Below, one piece after another: positions 10,379 through 24,439 of a stretch of DNA of 64,000 bases. The position numbers and the translations under genes were made by a program. Source of the stretch: Vitis vinifera (taxonomy: Eukaryota > Streptophyta > Magnoliopsida > Vitales > Vitaceae). The stretch is from contig NC_081820.1 in the NCBI RefSeq assembly GCF_030704535.1, positions 2,682,501-2,746,500 of the forward strand. The letters run 5' to 3'. The notes under the pieces are model-generated. The model did no database searches. It was given only the letters and a program-made list of their open reading frames with translations, and had not been told where the DNA came from. The number at the start of each line of letters is the position of its first letter. The first letter of the stretch is position 1.

Positions 10379-13049
10379 TCACCAGCCACCATGTCTCGAG
10401 AAATAGTCATTGTCCAATGATACAGCAAGAGCAACAGCTACAGCTCTTTCTGACAAAGTCAAGGGCCGAACAACTTCCAACTCTTGAATCTGCAAAAGAA
10501 GCAGATCAATAAAAGAAAATACTATTGATAATAAAAATTCATGAGACTTATTATCCTCTGATGTGGAACATTACCGCTTTAGCAGGGCCAGACTTAGAGT
10601 TGGGATCAGAACTTCCAAATCGGATCACATATTGACCTGCATCAGTGAAGATCTGCAAGACATTATTTAAAAAAAAAAACGGCATTAGGTTGCTATGCAT
10701 GTGACATGTTCTGTTGATGAAGCAGAACAAAGTCTAGTATCTTCAATGAAATAACATAGTATAAACAAGCCTTTTCAAGACAATCTGTCATGTTACCCAG
10801 TAGAAAAGAGGTGACTAAGAATACTATTAAAGCCAAAAATAGTATAAAGAGATTAATAGAAACCCACTAATCACTGCTGAATCCAAGTCACTAATTTCTG
10901 AATAAAGTCCAGAGTACGAAAGAAAATTAAGTGAAATTTCCAAAACTATGGTCTTGAAAGTACATATGACTTTATCATGTAAAACCAAAATACCTAACCT
11001 TGTGGGCAGGGATAACAAATACTGTATCAGTATCAGTGCATTATAAATAGAATTAAATGCTAAAAAATAAAGAGCTGACCTCAAAGCCAAAACCCCTCCA
11101 GTCACGATCAATCTCAGCCAGCACTTTCCCATCAATGTCCTTCAAAGTAAATGTCCAGTTCCAGAAGCCAGGGTTTTCAACTGCTGCAAATTGCTTATTC
11201 CTATGAACAAAACGAAAGAAGAGGCTATAAAATGGTAATCATAGAGGCAACGCATGGCTTCATTGAAACATGACCCATTAGAGCAAGAAAAGAAACTTAA
11301 ATCTAAAGTGGAATCAATATAACATCTTATCTTCAATAACACGGCCTGAGTAAATGGAATGTGTTTACAAACCAATATCAAGAGTAGCAGGACACCACCC
11401 TTCAGTTGTTTTATCATGTAACAAAGAGATACTACTGACGGTACATGTTCACACACCCATAGGCACATACTACCCTTCAGGGCCACAAATAATCCCACAT
11501 TTTGCATTTAGTACTGCACGTGAAAAGCTAAAGACAAACCTATGAAAGAAATGAATCGAAGGTTTATCACACCTCTCAAAGGGTGTTCAAGTATTCAGCA
11601 GCAAGAACAAATTTAATTCAACTATCTGATTTGTAAAGCGACCAAGGGAAAAGGGGACTTCATGCATCTTCTTTTACCTTGAAATCAACACATTTAACAA
11701 TCACACTATGTGTAGAGATAGTAGTTAATATCATTAGAAGTGACAGTAACAACACATCCATCAATTCTGTCATTCCACTATAATATGTACAAATTTACAA
11801 GGAATATTTATGGCTTATATTGGCTAAATTTTGAGGATAGGAAATATGCTGACCCTCCAACTTTCCGCACCAAAAATGAAAAACTATGAGGGTCTGTTGT
11901 CTATACTGTGTTTTGTTGTCCATATGTTTATAGTAGTCTTAGAACATGGATAAACTCAGAATATTACCTACGGTAAGAGAGAGAAAAGTTGTTGTTCTTG
12001 GGCCTCTATATAATATATGGCTAAATGAAGAATATCTTAAGGATACCAGGTGATTGACAAAGAAGTAAAATTCCTCATTTAATATTCAAAATTGTGATGT
12101 TGACATTCATGATAAACAAGCTGATACTTGTTTCTATATAGAGTAAAATTCCTTATCTCCCAAATTCACAATCAGTTGGTCTACACTTAATTTTTCTTGC
12201 ATCTCTAGTTCTGTTTCCATTTTTTCTTTTGTTGTTGAAAATGAAAAAATTCGAACCCCTACACATTTTGAACTTCAAATAACAGAGAGGATGAAAGCAA
12301 ATTTTAATCAATTTTAACTAGTTATAAAGTAAATATAACACAATTTGAGTAACAAGATATTGAGATTACCCCAAGTACAGATCATACACCCTCCTCCAAA
12401 GATGCCATCGTCTATGAACAACACCAACTTCCTACAATTGAATATGTTTGAAATCATTAAAAACCATATTGCAGTTTACTTGCCATTTTTTTTTTCACAA
12501 AAGTGCATTTGTTATCCATATAAATGTCACTTTTAGAAACAATTCAAACGGACATACCTTACCATTTACCTCTGCATAAATGGAGCTTGTTATCCACCAA
12601 AAAGGCCTACGAACCTACATGTTGTAACAATTAAGCCTCAAAGCTGAAACAGTAATACATCCAACACTCAAAAATCCAAATTATGTAGTTTAAAGAATTT
12701 TCTATGAAGCTCTTACCCTAAAGAGCTCATTACCCATGGCATCAACTATGTAAGCAACAAAAGGACGCCTTAGCCGCAGCAACTGCAAAATCATGTAAGA
12801 ATCATTGTGGTTTCTACATGAGAATATTCATAAGATGAAAAAATCTATCACAAGTATGGAAAACTTTGAAATCCCATATTTGATGCTTCTAAACGTGATA
12901 AGTGAACAGTGTTAAATTCATCATACACCCATTACTTTCATCTCCTGAATGATACAATATAGTCACTATAAAATGCCCCAAAATGGCAGTTCAAATTTCA
13001 ATACCTGTTTACATTTTAATCCATGGAAAGGGATTAATAAAATGATATA

Positions 13050-13089
<40 letters not shown>

Positions 13090-16000
13090 CACAAAATTTC
13101 ATTCTGTTCAGAACATGATAGATGTGAATTGACCACGTTAGGGCATAATATTAATTATTTATCATATGCACCAGAATTTTTATGGTGTGGCTCTCCTCAT
13201 TCTTGTTTGTCTAAAATTTTATATTTTAATTCAATACCTTAAATCTTTGCCTCACCAAAAAAGAAAATTAAGAGCCTGAAATAAGAAGAAATTTTCTACC
13301 ACGTTCTGCAATCCAGGTCATGCAATCTTTGATCATATAATTCTAGGGGCTCTATTGTTTTCTGGCAATGCTGATCAGAAATGATGCTATTTGGAACCTG
13401 TATCAAATTTCAAGCAACACAACTATGAAATAAGTTCTGAATTCTAAATCATTTTCAATAAATCCTTCTATGTATCTTCTGAGTTAATGGACCTGTATCA
13501 AATTTTTTTTTTTTTTTGCTTCTTTTTTTAAGATTTTAAAATGTACAAATCCTTCATTCCTCCTATAGTAGCTTTCTTTTGCCATGATTGAGAACCTTAA
13601 AACAGCAATAATTTTATATCAGGGAACTAATTGATGCTTGCTCATTGCATTCATTTATAGTTCCCTCTTAACAAATTAACTGTTTGCTAATTTATTGCTC
13701 TACTCAGCAGCCATCTAAATAATAGTCATGAACTGAATTAGTCCAGTTAAGAGTTAAGCAAGTTCTCAATGTAAATTGGAATGGATGATGACAGATTTCT
13801 TGTGTACAAAGCCCATAAACTAACTTAGATTGATATGACACTTTGACTGAAAAAACCACATTCCACATGACAAATTGAATGGAGCAGAGAGAAGCAGCAT
13901 ATGTATGGAACATATTAGCTTTCCTCAAATATAGTACATTTAAATGGAAATACATTAAATTCACTGCTTAAAAAAAGGATAGATTTGGGAAAGATGGTTA
14001 GAGCCCACTCATGGTTTTAACATAGTAGATTAGAATCTGAATATGAAAAAACATCACAGACGATGACAAGCTGGGGACAAATTTACAGCATGCACAGAAA
14101 TAACAGAAGAAATGATTTGCAAATTGGATGTGTAAGACCAAATAATGTCTGTGCCAGCAATTTACTCTGTCCACAGATAAAATAGACAGGCTGAAAAGGC
14201 CAAATAACATACCTGTCTCATGATTACATTACTCTGTTCACGAATAAAACCTACAGGCTGACAAAGCAACATTAAGTATCAGGAATTTTACAAAGTTCAA
14301 TCTGTGTAATAAGCTTCTAACTACTCCTGTGGCAAAATTTCAAGACAACAAAAGGAATTGGAAAGGCTACGTACTGACTGGGGGTAGCACACATCTACCA
14401 TTGCATACCGGTTTTCCTACAATTACATTTGAGATTAGTAAAAAAAACACAACTAGGAAAACAAAAATGCACAAAAGAAACAAAGAAAAAAGAATAAAGC
14501 AATACTAAAATGTTTCAGAGATAAAGAAAACAACCGTAGTGCAGAATAATACTTCTGATGATGCATATTAAGTAGAGAGCATATATATTCTGCAGCGAAT
14601 GATAAAAGCCATGCATCTTTCAACCATAGGTTTCTAACTCTTGTCAGCTAATAGCTAGGGTAGTTGACTTATATGGTTTTTTTAAATCATCTAAATCTTA
14701 CAAAGAGAAAGGAACATGCCAAGTCAGCTGACAACCCCATGAAAATATATATAACGACAAATGTATAATTGTGACTGAACAACAATAATGCCCTATAAAA
14801 ATATTTGGGGCCAGCTAGGCCAAACCTTACTTATGATTCGGCATTGTCTAAGGCCCTGTCCTCCGTTAAATTGATGACCATTGTGCCTGCTCTCTCACTC
14901 CTCAATCCTAGTTCTCTTCTTGTCTTTCTCGTCCTTTAAGCATCTTCAATTTGAAGCAACCTACTTCTTACTAGTATATTTATTGGCTTAAGTTGCACAT
15001 GTATGAATCGTCTTAAGAAACAACTCTAACAGCTCTCTCTCATCTTGTCCCTCAATTAGTGCCACCCCTAGCCTGCAACAGATAAATTCATTTCTTACAC
15101 TAGTTTTTATCATTTTTGCCACTTATCCCCCTCAATATCCACGAAATGATGCAAGTCTCATTGTTGCCTTGCAAAGGTTTTCCCAATTAAGGATCACACA
15201 ACACTCCAAAATCACATTTCCACTTTAACCACCCTGTTCCAAGTCTCTGCAGTGTCCTCTTTGAACTCCTCTTGCTCTAAGCCAACATGAATTCATCTGG
15301 CAACTGGGGCCAAACTATTTGTATTGCTGAAAAGCTTAAACAGGCTCCTTCAATGGGGATCAGGAAACTCTTTGGCTGTCATTTCCTTGGTGTCCTCAAC
15401 CAATGTGTTCAGTAGATCAGTAGAACTCTTAATGTATCAAATAAAATAGTTTATTCCTTCAGTTTAAGGCGAATCAGGATGCTGACAATTTTGCTAGGAA
15501 AAGCACTTCTTCTTTCATTGAGCTTGTAGGGGATTATCAACCTCCATGTGCCTTTTCAAGCTGGATTTTTTTATTAGACCGCTTTCAGATCCAGTTTTTC
15601 CCCTTGTGTTCTACCACATCTTTCTCATCCTTCCTTATATTTTTTTTTTCTCTTTTAGCATATTATTCTGTTTCCTATGTACTTTTGTTTGTTAGTTTCG
15701 CTTGAGTTTAGGCTTCTGCAATCAATAGAAGAGTTGGGCATATAATTCCTCATAAAGTTTACCTAACCATCATGGCCTCAAATCTGTTGATTTGAAGTGT
15801 CTCCTATATTACCCAAGTATTTTCCAAAATGTCCATGTTTTCTGGTAGCTTCTACCATTTCTTAAATCACTATTAGTAGTGACAACTGTACACACGAATT
15901 TCTCTTAAAGAAAAAATGTGTGGTCAAATTGGATTTTATTGATTTGAAGAATAATGTGGGTATAATCTCTATCTTGTGCTCTGATTCTTCCTTTCCTGGT

Positions 16001-19000
16001 AGTTAATTAAGGGTTTGAAGAAGCATGATCTCAAATAGCTTAAGCTTAATTTGGGTCTTGACTTGATTTAGTTTTGAGTTTTAACTTGACTCAAGCCTTG
16101 GTGTGACTTGGACCTTGATGTAACTTGAGCATTGACATGACTTAAGCTTTGCCTTAACTTGAACAATAATGATCAAGGACTTGAGTAGTTTGATCTTAAA
16201 TCAAAAAGGTCTTTTTGTAAATTTTGATCTTAAAGTTTGAAACTTGAAGTTTTGAAAATCTTAAGGCTTGTTTGTTATTTGTTCTGAAAAATAGTTTCTA
16301 TTTTTTAGAATAAAAAAATAGAAAAACATGTTAGTAACGAGAAAATAGAAAATAGGATATTTTCAAATAACATCTTTTAGTTGTTTTCACTTTTTTTCGG
16401 AGGGTTGTTTTAAAAAATAACTATACAAATATGGAGAATAATTAAAAATAAAGTACTATAAATAAAAGTTATTTTTAAAACATATTTAAAAACATAGAAA
16501 ACAGGTTAAAAACATTTTTAGTTCCCAAACAAAATTTTGTTCAACAAAACATCAAAGAATTGTTTTTAAAAACAATTCTGAAAAACTATTTTTCAGTTGT
16601 GTCTTCGAAAACACTTCTCAAACAGAACCTTGATGATTAAAAGATACTTCAAAGAAATTAAAGATTGAATTCTCCTTTAAAGATTTGAAGAAGTTTTGGA
16701 TCTCCCTTGAAGAGCTCCCCTCCAACTTTTATCCTGTAACTCGTCTTGAAAGCTTTGGAATTAACCTTATTTATAGGGATTGAAATTATCATAATTGGAT
16801 AGTTTTTTAATTCCTTGGAAATATTATTTTTTGAATTAGAGTTAATATTTAGGGAGATTTAAAAGACCATATTTGGTAGTCTTAATCCTTTAAATATTAT
16901 TATTTAATTAAAAATAATATTTAAGAATATTTAGAAGGCTAAATTTTATAGTATTCACTTTCTTTCTTAAAATTATCATTTTTGTTGGGCCCATGCTACA
17001 CATGATGTTATTTTATTGGTAGAAAACTTGTCAAGTGCCAACTTTTAATTAATCACAATTTAAATTAATTATAAACATTTGATTTTTCTATTAGTCATAA
17101 TTAACTTAATTTGATTACACATTAACTTGTAAAAGGTTAAATTTTGCCTTTCTACAGCAATCAAAATCTACATATTTTCAAGAAGCTCGATATGGTGATT
17201 GATGTTGATATAGATACACACACATAAATAAAGTGTTTACGCTTTAAAAATCACTAGCAAGCGCCTAAAACCTTATATGGGTCTTGAAGATGTGAAAACA
17301 AGCATTAAACGGTTTGTCTGAATGTAAGGGTAACAGCATACACAAACAAAATCAGCTCAATTAGAAACAACAATGAAAAGTGGAAAAAAATCACTGGAAG
17401 TCAAGACGACCACTGAAGAAAAGTTCTTATCAACTACATGTAATCCGTCAAACCAAAATCCAAACTAAAAGACAGAATGAAAAGGTAATAACAAAATTCT
17501 GTATACAATTTGTAAAATGAAAATATAAGATGAACCTCCTTGGAAATTAAATAAATCTCATTGAACAATCAAAGCACAGTCAGACAAGAAGACCTCTTCC
17601 TGTACTTCACTCTAAAAAATTTGAAACTGTTCATTAAACTATTCGTAGTATCATATCTAGCATGTCATGCTTTAATGCAAAAAATCTCAACATTTTATCA
17701 TATTACCATTCCAGTCCACCACTTGACCATTAAATTGCAAAAACAATGCAGAGCTGCTCAAAAAAACACTTGACCATAAGGGAAAACATGATTCATTTTC
17801 AAAAAAGCACATGAATGTTTAAAAATAATAATAATAATAATAATAATAGAGGAAAAAAGAAAAGTTACCTGCTCAAAACCAAGTACAAGATTTGCCCATT
17901 CTATATCCCTAGTGATCAGCAAATTGGACCTAGCAAGAAGAGGTGCAACCCGAGCCTAAAAAATTTAAGCAATGATGAATGAGTCATCTCCATTGAATTA
18001 TAAATAACAGCTGACACTGAAAGGATGAACTTTTAGCTATTAGAATCCTGACAAGCTTAAATCCAAACAGAAGAAAGAAAATATCTCATGATAATGTCTA
18101 TCTAGTTATTTATAACAAATTGTTTACAAGATAAGAAAATGGGCATAAATTAAATAAGTGCATATAGATGCAGAATACAAATATGTACATATGGTTATAT
18201 ATGTGTAACATATTTGACCCATTGCCAAATTGACTATTCTTGTTAACAAATTAGTGCCACAAGGAAGGTGTTTGTAGGTTGCTTTTTGTGTTAAAGCAAC
18301 TGAACCTTTCATGGCCCCAGGCCAAGAATTACCTAGGTTTGAGCATCGGGACTGGTGCCATCATTACAGAGCACAAGTCACTTAGCATGGATATGATGCC
18401 ATAAATACCAACTGCAGTATTAGTAAATCAACAACAATGATACCCAGAGCAAGGTGAACTTTAGCAAGGGAGACAAGCAAGGGTTTTGCAACCTTACTCC
18501 AAAGAAAAGCAACATATGCATGCCATGTCACTCAACAGCAACGTGTGTAAATTTGCCTATGCTTCAAATACATGTCACCTTTTTTCATCAACCTATTAAC
18601 CCATACACCCACAATCTATGTTATCATGTGTATCTTCTGAATGAATGATGAAGCAGAAGAAGTTATTGATTATTACCAGATTACAATCTATCTACTACTC
18701 TGTCTACCACATCAACTTGAAACTCTCAAAATTATTAACAAGTACCATTTTATTAACAAAAAGAAATTTAATATAGAATATATTTATATTTAACACATGC
18801 TTTCTGCTCAAAATTATTTGGATTTGAAAAAACAACTATTCCTTCACTAGCATAACTTTGTCAATTATTTGGATTTGAATCAACATTTGTTTGCAAATCA
18901 TAAAACCAATATGCATTATAAATTTATAACATCACCCATTGAGACATGTTCTTATACACTTTCTCTTATGTGAAAAATGAGAACTTGTTAAATACCATAT

Positions 19001-21548
19001 CTAAGTGAAACATACATAAATAAATATATTTATTCCCATTCCATCATACTCTCCAAGCTAAAAAAGCAGAATAAAATTTGAACTTCAAATCATCTTTGAA
19101 ATCATAGGCATAAAACAGAAAAGCATAAAGGGATGGAAATCATTTTAGAAAGCCCATCACTGTATAAGGCTGGAAAAGATATTGCCATCATAACCTAGGT
19201 AGTGAATCATGTTTGCAGAAAATGGTTATTTCTATGATAACATCCTCAACAAAAACTTATGGTACGCTAGAATAAGACCACAGCACTTCATCTTAGAAAC
19301 CCATTTACTGAGCCAATCATAGTTCCACATTTCAAATAACGGTTTTAGTCAAAGCAGAGTACAATTCAGTCCACAACTAGTACGATGTAGCCCCATATTC
19401 TATAAATTGTAATAAGAAAGATTTTTAAAATGATTAAATTAAATAGAAAATAAATAAACAATAAATAAAAAGATAAAGGTTTATTAGATCTAGCAATATA
19501 AGAGTAAAAACAATACAATAAAGAAGACAAATAACAACATAAAGCCAAACCATCCTAAAAAAACATGGAAACGTGAGAAGCTCAATGTCTTCATGGCCTC
19601 AGTGCAGGCTTCAACTCACAAGCAGGATAATGAACATTCCCAACCAAATACTTTTACACACAGCCATAAATCTTTTAAAGACAGTTTCTGAAACCAATAG
19701 GATTGCTAACTAGATATGAAATAGATGCAAAATAAAGACAACATCAATGCGCGCACACATTGATTAAGGTCTCAAAAATTTTCCTGATACAATTTTGAAA
19801 GTCATAAAAATGTAAAGAGGAATGGAGATTTCTTATGAAGACTGACAACTTATTAAGAAAAAGATTTTCCCTGAGCACACCATTCTCTGACAAGCAAGAT
19901 TTTTATGATTTAATAAGTAACTTTTGCATCTTTGAGCAATTTTAAAACATTGGATTGACTTGTGTAGTAACAGTAGATGGTAGTTGGATTCTGTAGTGAG
20001 TCAAGAGGAATTCTGCTACTAATAACCATGTATATATAATCAGTGGAGTGGACTGGAAGCAATTTATAGCCAAAATTTAGGAAAAGATGAAATTCTAGAG
20101 TGCAGGGCCACTGGAGGAAACTGAAGAAGAAGGTGTTTCACAGATTCACTGTACAGAAACCATATGCTCCATATCCCGAAAGGTAGAAAGGAATGAGGTT
20201 GGCGAGGAATGAAGAGAATCTTGCACAATTTAAAAACTTTTTGGGTTTCAAAGGCTGGAATTACCAGCATTTTTTAATCCACCTTCACATATGCTGGTAA
20301 TGGAACACAAACATCATACTAGGACGACAGGCATGCTTCAACTGTTTGAGTATGTTTTAGCCATACTAAAGGGAAAAAAAAATGATATGATACCAATTTG
20401 ATTCTATATTGAAAACATCATCTAAACAGTTGAATTTCATGATAGAAATGTAGACTGTTAAATAAAGGTACAAACGCATAAGATAAAGGTAGGGATTTTG
20501 GAAAAAAAATATATATACAGCATCTTTTAAAAATATGGCAATTGAAAAATTATTTCCAAATTTATGACAGGTTGTAAGGAGTCAAACAAAAAATTATCTT
20601 TTGAACTGTTGGCTCCAATTTAACCATTGAATTTTATAATTGTCTCAAGAAGAAACCACTTCAAATTTTAGAATTTGCATTGAAATTGTTTCTTCATAAG
20701 ACAACTTCAATATAATATAACTACACAAAAGTTGTCCTATTGACACTTCACTTATTATCATAAATTTGAAAATAGTTTCTCAACTGTCATAACTCTCAAA
20801 TTATTTTTACAACTACCATTTTTTACAAATATTTTATTAAAATTTATAAAATATCACAAATCCAACCAAGGTACCAAGAAATAAAATCAAGGTACAAAAT
20901 AATAGGACTATGCATAAATTACTTGGACCAACTTTACAACAATATGCACTAAAGCTAGAAAGCAGATAAAACTTATTTAGATGCCAAACAAAGGCCCAAC
21001 TTTACCTCCTCTGGAGATGCAGGCTCCAGAAAACCAGTGACAGATTGACTAAGTGGTGGTTGCTTCAGAACTGGTTTCTCCTGCTCAGAAGGTTTCTCTT
21101 TTGTGACCGATGCACCTGAAAACCATCTTCCAAATGGAAATTGGGAAGAAAGTTGGTTACCATAGACTATTTCACTATCGGCACCATACTTAACTGTTTT
21201 TCGCTTTCTTTTCCCTCTTGAACCTTTTGCTTTCCTGTCTACAACCCAGAGCTGCACTAGAAAATCTCTATCCATCTGAGGATCACCTCCAGCACTCTGA
21301 CCAAATTGACGTGATATACTTATTGCACTCAGATTTGACCTTAGGAAATTTCCTTCCGAACAAGAAGGCAACTTAGATCTCCATGCCACATTTCTTGCTA
21401 AGACAGCCTGCTCCAATAATGTCGCTTGAGGTTGCAACCCATTCAAATGTCTATTCACCGCAAGATAACATGATGCATGCAATTTGGAAGTTTCTTGGGT
21501 GAATTTACTATTCTTGGCAAGGCGATGCCAATTCTTTATGGGATTCAT
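10379..21548 (-). CDS. Phospholipid scramblase family protein (AIM25-like), possibly frameshifted
   Basis: Ten coding exons: 21006-21548, 17869-17955, 14375-14416, 14213-14257, 12717-12783, 12558-12614, 12370-12431, 11080-11200, 10575-10652, 10379-10489. The start ATG (21546-21548) begins MNPIKNWHRL; about 400 residues. The variable first 180 residues may be a targeting region. The scramblase core follows: ARVAPLLARSNLLITRDIEW, GFIREQSNVIMRQ, RRPFVAYIVDAMGNELF, VRRPFWWITSSIYAEV, HRRWHLWRRVYDLYLG, ENPGFWNWTFTLKDIDG, DRDWRGFGFE, FTDAGQYVIRFG and SLDNDYFSRHGGW. The family is membrane-associated; plant and fungal AIM25-type members are linked to mitochondria and lipid movement. All exons join in frame except 12717-12783, where an extra T before the donor creates an in-frame TAG (12718-12720). 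The end is uncertain: either TGA at 10379 or a donor gtgagt at 10382 leading to another exon that I could not find. Confidence 0.88.
12784..14212. other. Intron with (AT)n microsatellite
   Basis: Intron between the coding exons at 14213-14257 and 12717-12783. It holds an (AT)n tract at about 13052-13085 and a T run at about 13505-13518; otherwise AT-rich with nothing recognised. Confidence 0.6.
14417..17868. other. 3.45-kb intron with transposon debris
   Basis: Intron between exons 17869-17955 and 14375-14416. At 14810-15560 there is less AT-rich sequence with short coding-like stretches (for example KANQDADNFARKS on the plus strand near 15466-15504) that could be a decayed retroelement. At 16040-16170 there is a degenerate repeat built on cttgacttga / cttgacatgactt. 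At 16263-16631 a MITE is present. An (AAT)n tract is at 17825-17849. Confidence 0.5.
16263..16631. mobile_element. hAT-like MITE (about 369 bp)
   Basis: The left end aaggcttgtttgttattt and the reverse complement of the right end aaggttctgtttgagaag match imperfectly, and both are followed by ctgaaaaatagttt. The internal words accaaac/aaaaataa resemble the elements at 42737-43060 and 3640-3915, so they are probably one family. No coding capacity. Confidence 0.65.
17956..21005. other. 3.05-kb intron, no recognised genes
   Basis: Intron between the first two coding exons of the scramblase-like gene. AT-rich with short open frames lacking any family similarity. I see no well-delimited transposon in it. 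Confidence 0.5.
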
Positions 21549-21557
21549 TTGAAATAA

Positions 21558-22300
21558 CTGCCACAGTGCATACACAAATTAAACTTCATGAGCGATATCT
21601 TCCATTTGGGTCTCGGAAACAACATGGGAAAGTGAAAGTAAAACCCTACAAGTACTTAAAAATTATTATCTTTCTCGAGCTATCTTCAACATTCCCTTCC
21701 CCTTTACCTCATTCAACCAGTAATCCAAAAAGAATATAAAAATGAAAAAATAAAACAATATCACATAGAATGGCATTAGCACAAGAAGTAAGATAAAGTA
21801 ATAAGAACACCCATCTAACATAAAATCCACAGTATACAAATCCGGTCGCCAACAGACTTTGGATAGAGAAAGGAAACCAATAAGTTAGCTTTAAGTACCA
21901 AAGAATTGATTTCTTGTTTTCTTGTCTTTTCCTACGTTTCCTCGGTAACCAAACACCAACCCCCCCACCCCAAAAAAAAATGCAAAAATGAAAATCTCTC
22001 CATCACTGAATTCAACCGAATGCAGAAGCCAACAATTGACTCTCAAATGCATTAATCTCTGGAAAATCATTGTGCCTAATGTGAAATGTACAATTCAGAT
22101 TCTTCATTTCTTCAAGATTTTGATCATGATTTGATTGAATAATAGTGATAAGCAGATTAAAAAAAAAAAAAGAAAGAAAGAAAAGAAACAGAACCCTAAC
22201 CCTAACCCTATCCCTGATCATTCTGAAACCAAAAGGCCATGGATTCACAGTATAAATTTTCCAGAAAATGGCAAAATTGGAAATTACATTTTTGCGCATA
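21558..22300 (-). other. Probable 5' leader intron
   Basis: On the minus strand a donor ccaag|gtatgcgc (intron begins 22301) and an acceptor ctgtggcag|ttatttc (exon resumes at 21557, nine bases before the ATG) define a likely intron in the 5' untranslated region. It includes a telobox-like run aaccctaaccctaaccct at 22195-22210 and a purine-rich tract at 22158-22190. Confidence 0.55.
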
Positions 22301-22301
22301 C

Positions 22302-22400
22302 CTTGGAGAGCTTGAGAGGTGTGGGTTTCAGACAGATATCAGCGGAAGGCTAAAAAAAGTGAGAAGGAAACAGAGACGGTGTGGACAGTGAAGGCTATTT
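22302..22400 (-). other. Probable non-coding first exon of the scramblase-like gene
   Basis: Ends at a good donor (ccaag|gtatg) at 22302/22301. The upstream edge is a guess; C/T-rich leader sequence on the minus strand is seen up to about 22390, and AT-rich promoter sequence follows. Confidence 0.45.
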
Positions 22401-24400
22401 ATTTCAGTCAATTCACACAAATATTTTATTTTAATTATTATTTTTTTTCCAAAAGAAAAAAACAATAATTGTATTTAATTGAATCTTGGATAGGAATAGT
22501 GTTTCTGTTTGGTGGGAAAATGAAAATTGTTTATAGGAAAATACTAGGGCTTGTTTGGATGTATTCTAAAAGGGTTCTAAAAATAGTTTTAATTATTTTT
22601 AGAAATAAAATTTTGTATAATGGATATTATAGTTTCAATAATAGTAGCAAACCAATTTTAAATAATCCCTTTTTTATAACAGTTTAATAATTAGACATTT
22701 ATACTATAAGCTAGTAGAGTTAGTATTGAAAGACACTATTTGATAGGTCTCAAAAAGATATCACATGTAATGTATATATTTTCAACTTTTATAATTTTGT
22801 ATTTGATTCTTGTTTATGTGTCCTATATAGTCGATTCCATTTGTTTGTATTTTGAATTTAAATTTTATCATACATTTTTGGATCGAGATGGAAGTTCACT
22901 AGGTACCAATTTGTCATATGTATTAATTTCTTAAATTTTGGAAAATAAGATATAACATGAGATAAAATAAGAGAAAAATAACATATTTTATCCCTTGTTT
23001 GATTGATAACAAGATAAAATAAATTATTTATGTTATTTATCATATTCTATATTAAATCAAGGATAAAACAAGATAAGTGATAAAAATATATTATTTGTTG
23101 GTGCTTGGCCAACAAGGAGTGTTAGGGTAGCCTCTGAAACGTAGAAGGTAATTCAACCTGCACACAAGAATGTCCATATGGGAAGACTTACCTACAAACA
23201 AGAATGTTCAAATGGGAAGACTTGAACTAGAAAAAAGCGTTCTAAAAAATGGCAGCATACCTTTCTTTGTAGCCAAAGGTGACTATTTATTCTTGTCCAA
23301 TTGTAACGTGTTATCTAATGTCCTAATGGTGTATTTGATTTTGAATGTGCATTACCGTCTTTAATGTCAATGATTGTTAATTTATAACGGTTGTCACATC
23401 TTGATGAACTTTAAAGGATTGTGTCAATCAAAACACTTAATGTCTGTTGCAATTAATGCTTTTAGGCGTATTAAGCGTCGTATTCACTACTCAAATAGTT
23501 GTAAAAGACGGACAAAGCTACTCGCCCTTATGTTATCATATATGATCCAAATGGCTATAAGAGACGACTATGAGTAGCCCTCATTATCTACCTTTTTTCA
23601 TATCATTTTCCGCAAATCGTGTTAATATTAAACTAAGATAAGGGATAAATTCATATCATAAATAAAAAAATTTCATTATTTTTTTATTTTTTATATTACC
23701 TATTTTACAAAACAAAAATTTTGATTAAAAATTAATTTTGTAATTAAAAAAAAGAAGAACTAAAAAAATAATTATAAAATATATTGTAAAATAATACTGA
23801 TATATGTATTATTATTATTATTTTATAATTTTTTATATATTAAATATATAATATTATATTTATATTTATAAATTTTAAAATTTTAATCATGAATATTGTT
23901 AATAAATAAATAATTAATTAATTATTCACTAGATTTTAAATTATTAAACAATTTCTATATACCATTAAATGAAAGAGAAATTTTATATTTTTTAGTATAT
24001 ATAGAATATAATATAAATTTTATTCTATACAAATATCAAATATTAAAAAATAATTTACTTTTTATCCATTCTATAAATTAAAGATAATATAATATAATAT
24101 AATATCCAAAAATATGATTCATGATTGATAATTCTTGGGCCAACCCCATTGGATGAATACCTACTTGATTTTAGTACTTATGTAGGCCACACTTGGTGTT
24201 TTCAGAAGAGTTGAAATCAAATAAAATCACTATAAAAATTTCAGAAAATCCCATGATGTCTCTTTCCTTAAAAGGAAGATTCCTTTTCACATTTTTCATT
24301 GTTCAATACGATCCTATCTGGGGTGGTTCTATCCAAGCAATCATATTTGACTACGTAACCTTCTCTCAGTTGGATAAACATCTCATCATTTCCTTCATTG
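22401..24400. other. AT-rich intergenic region between divergent genes
   Basis: Includes a MITE-like end near 22550 (gggcttgtttggatgta). Two related blocks with aagataaaataa and its reverse complement ttattttatctt lie near 22950-23090, suggesting a palindromic element. A less AT-rich 480-bp segment at 23100-23580 has no recognisable origin. 23590-24110 is extremely AT-rich. Promoters of the scramblase-like gene (leftward) and gluconokinase gene (rightward) must lie here; no clear TATA was assigned. Confidence 0.45.
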
Positions 24401-24439
24401 ATTAGCTTTCAAATTGGCTTTTCCATCACCTCAGCCTCC

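Noticed and set aside
15280..15560. RNase H-like retroelement fragment in a scramblase intron
   Set aside because: Only one short stretch (NQDADNFARKS) resembles an RNase H tail; too little to claim an element.
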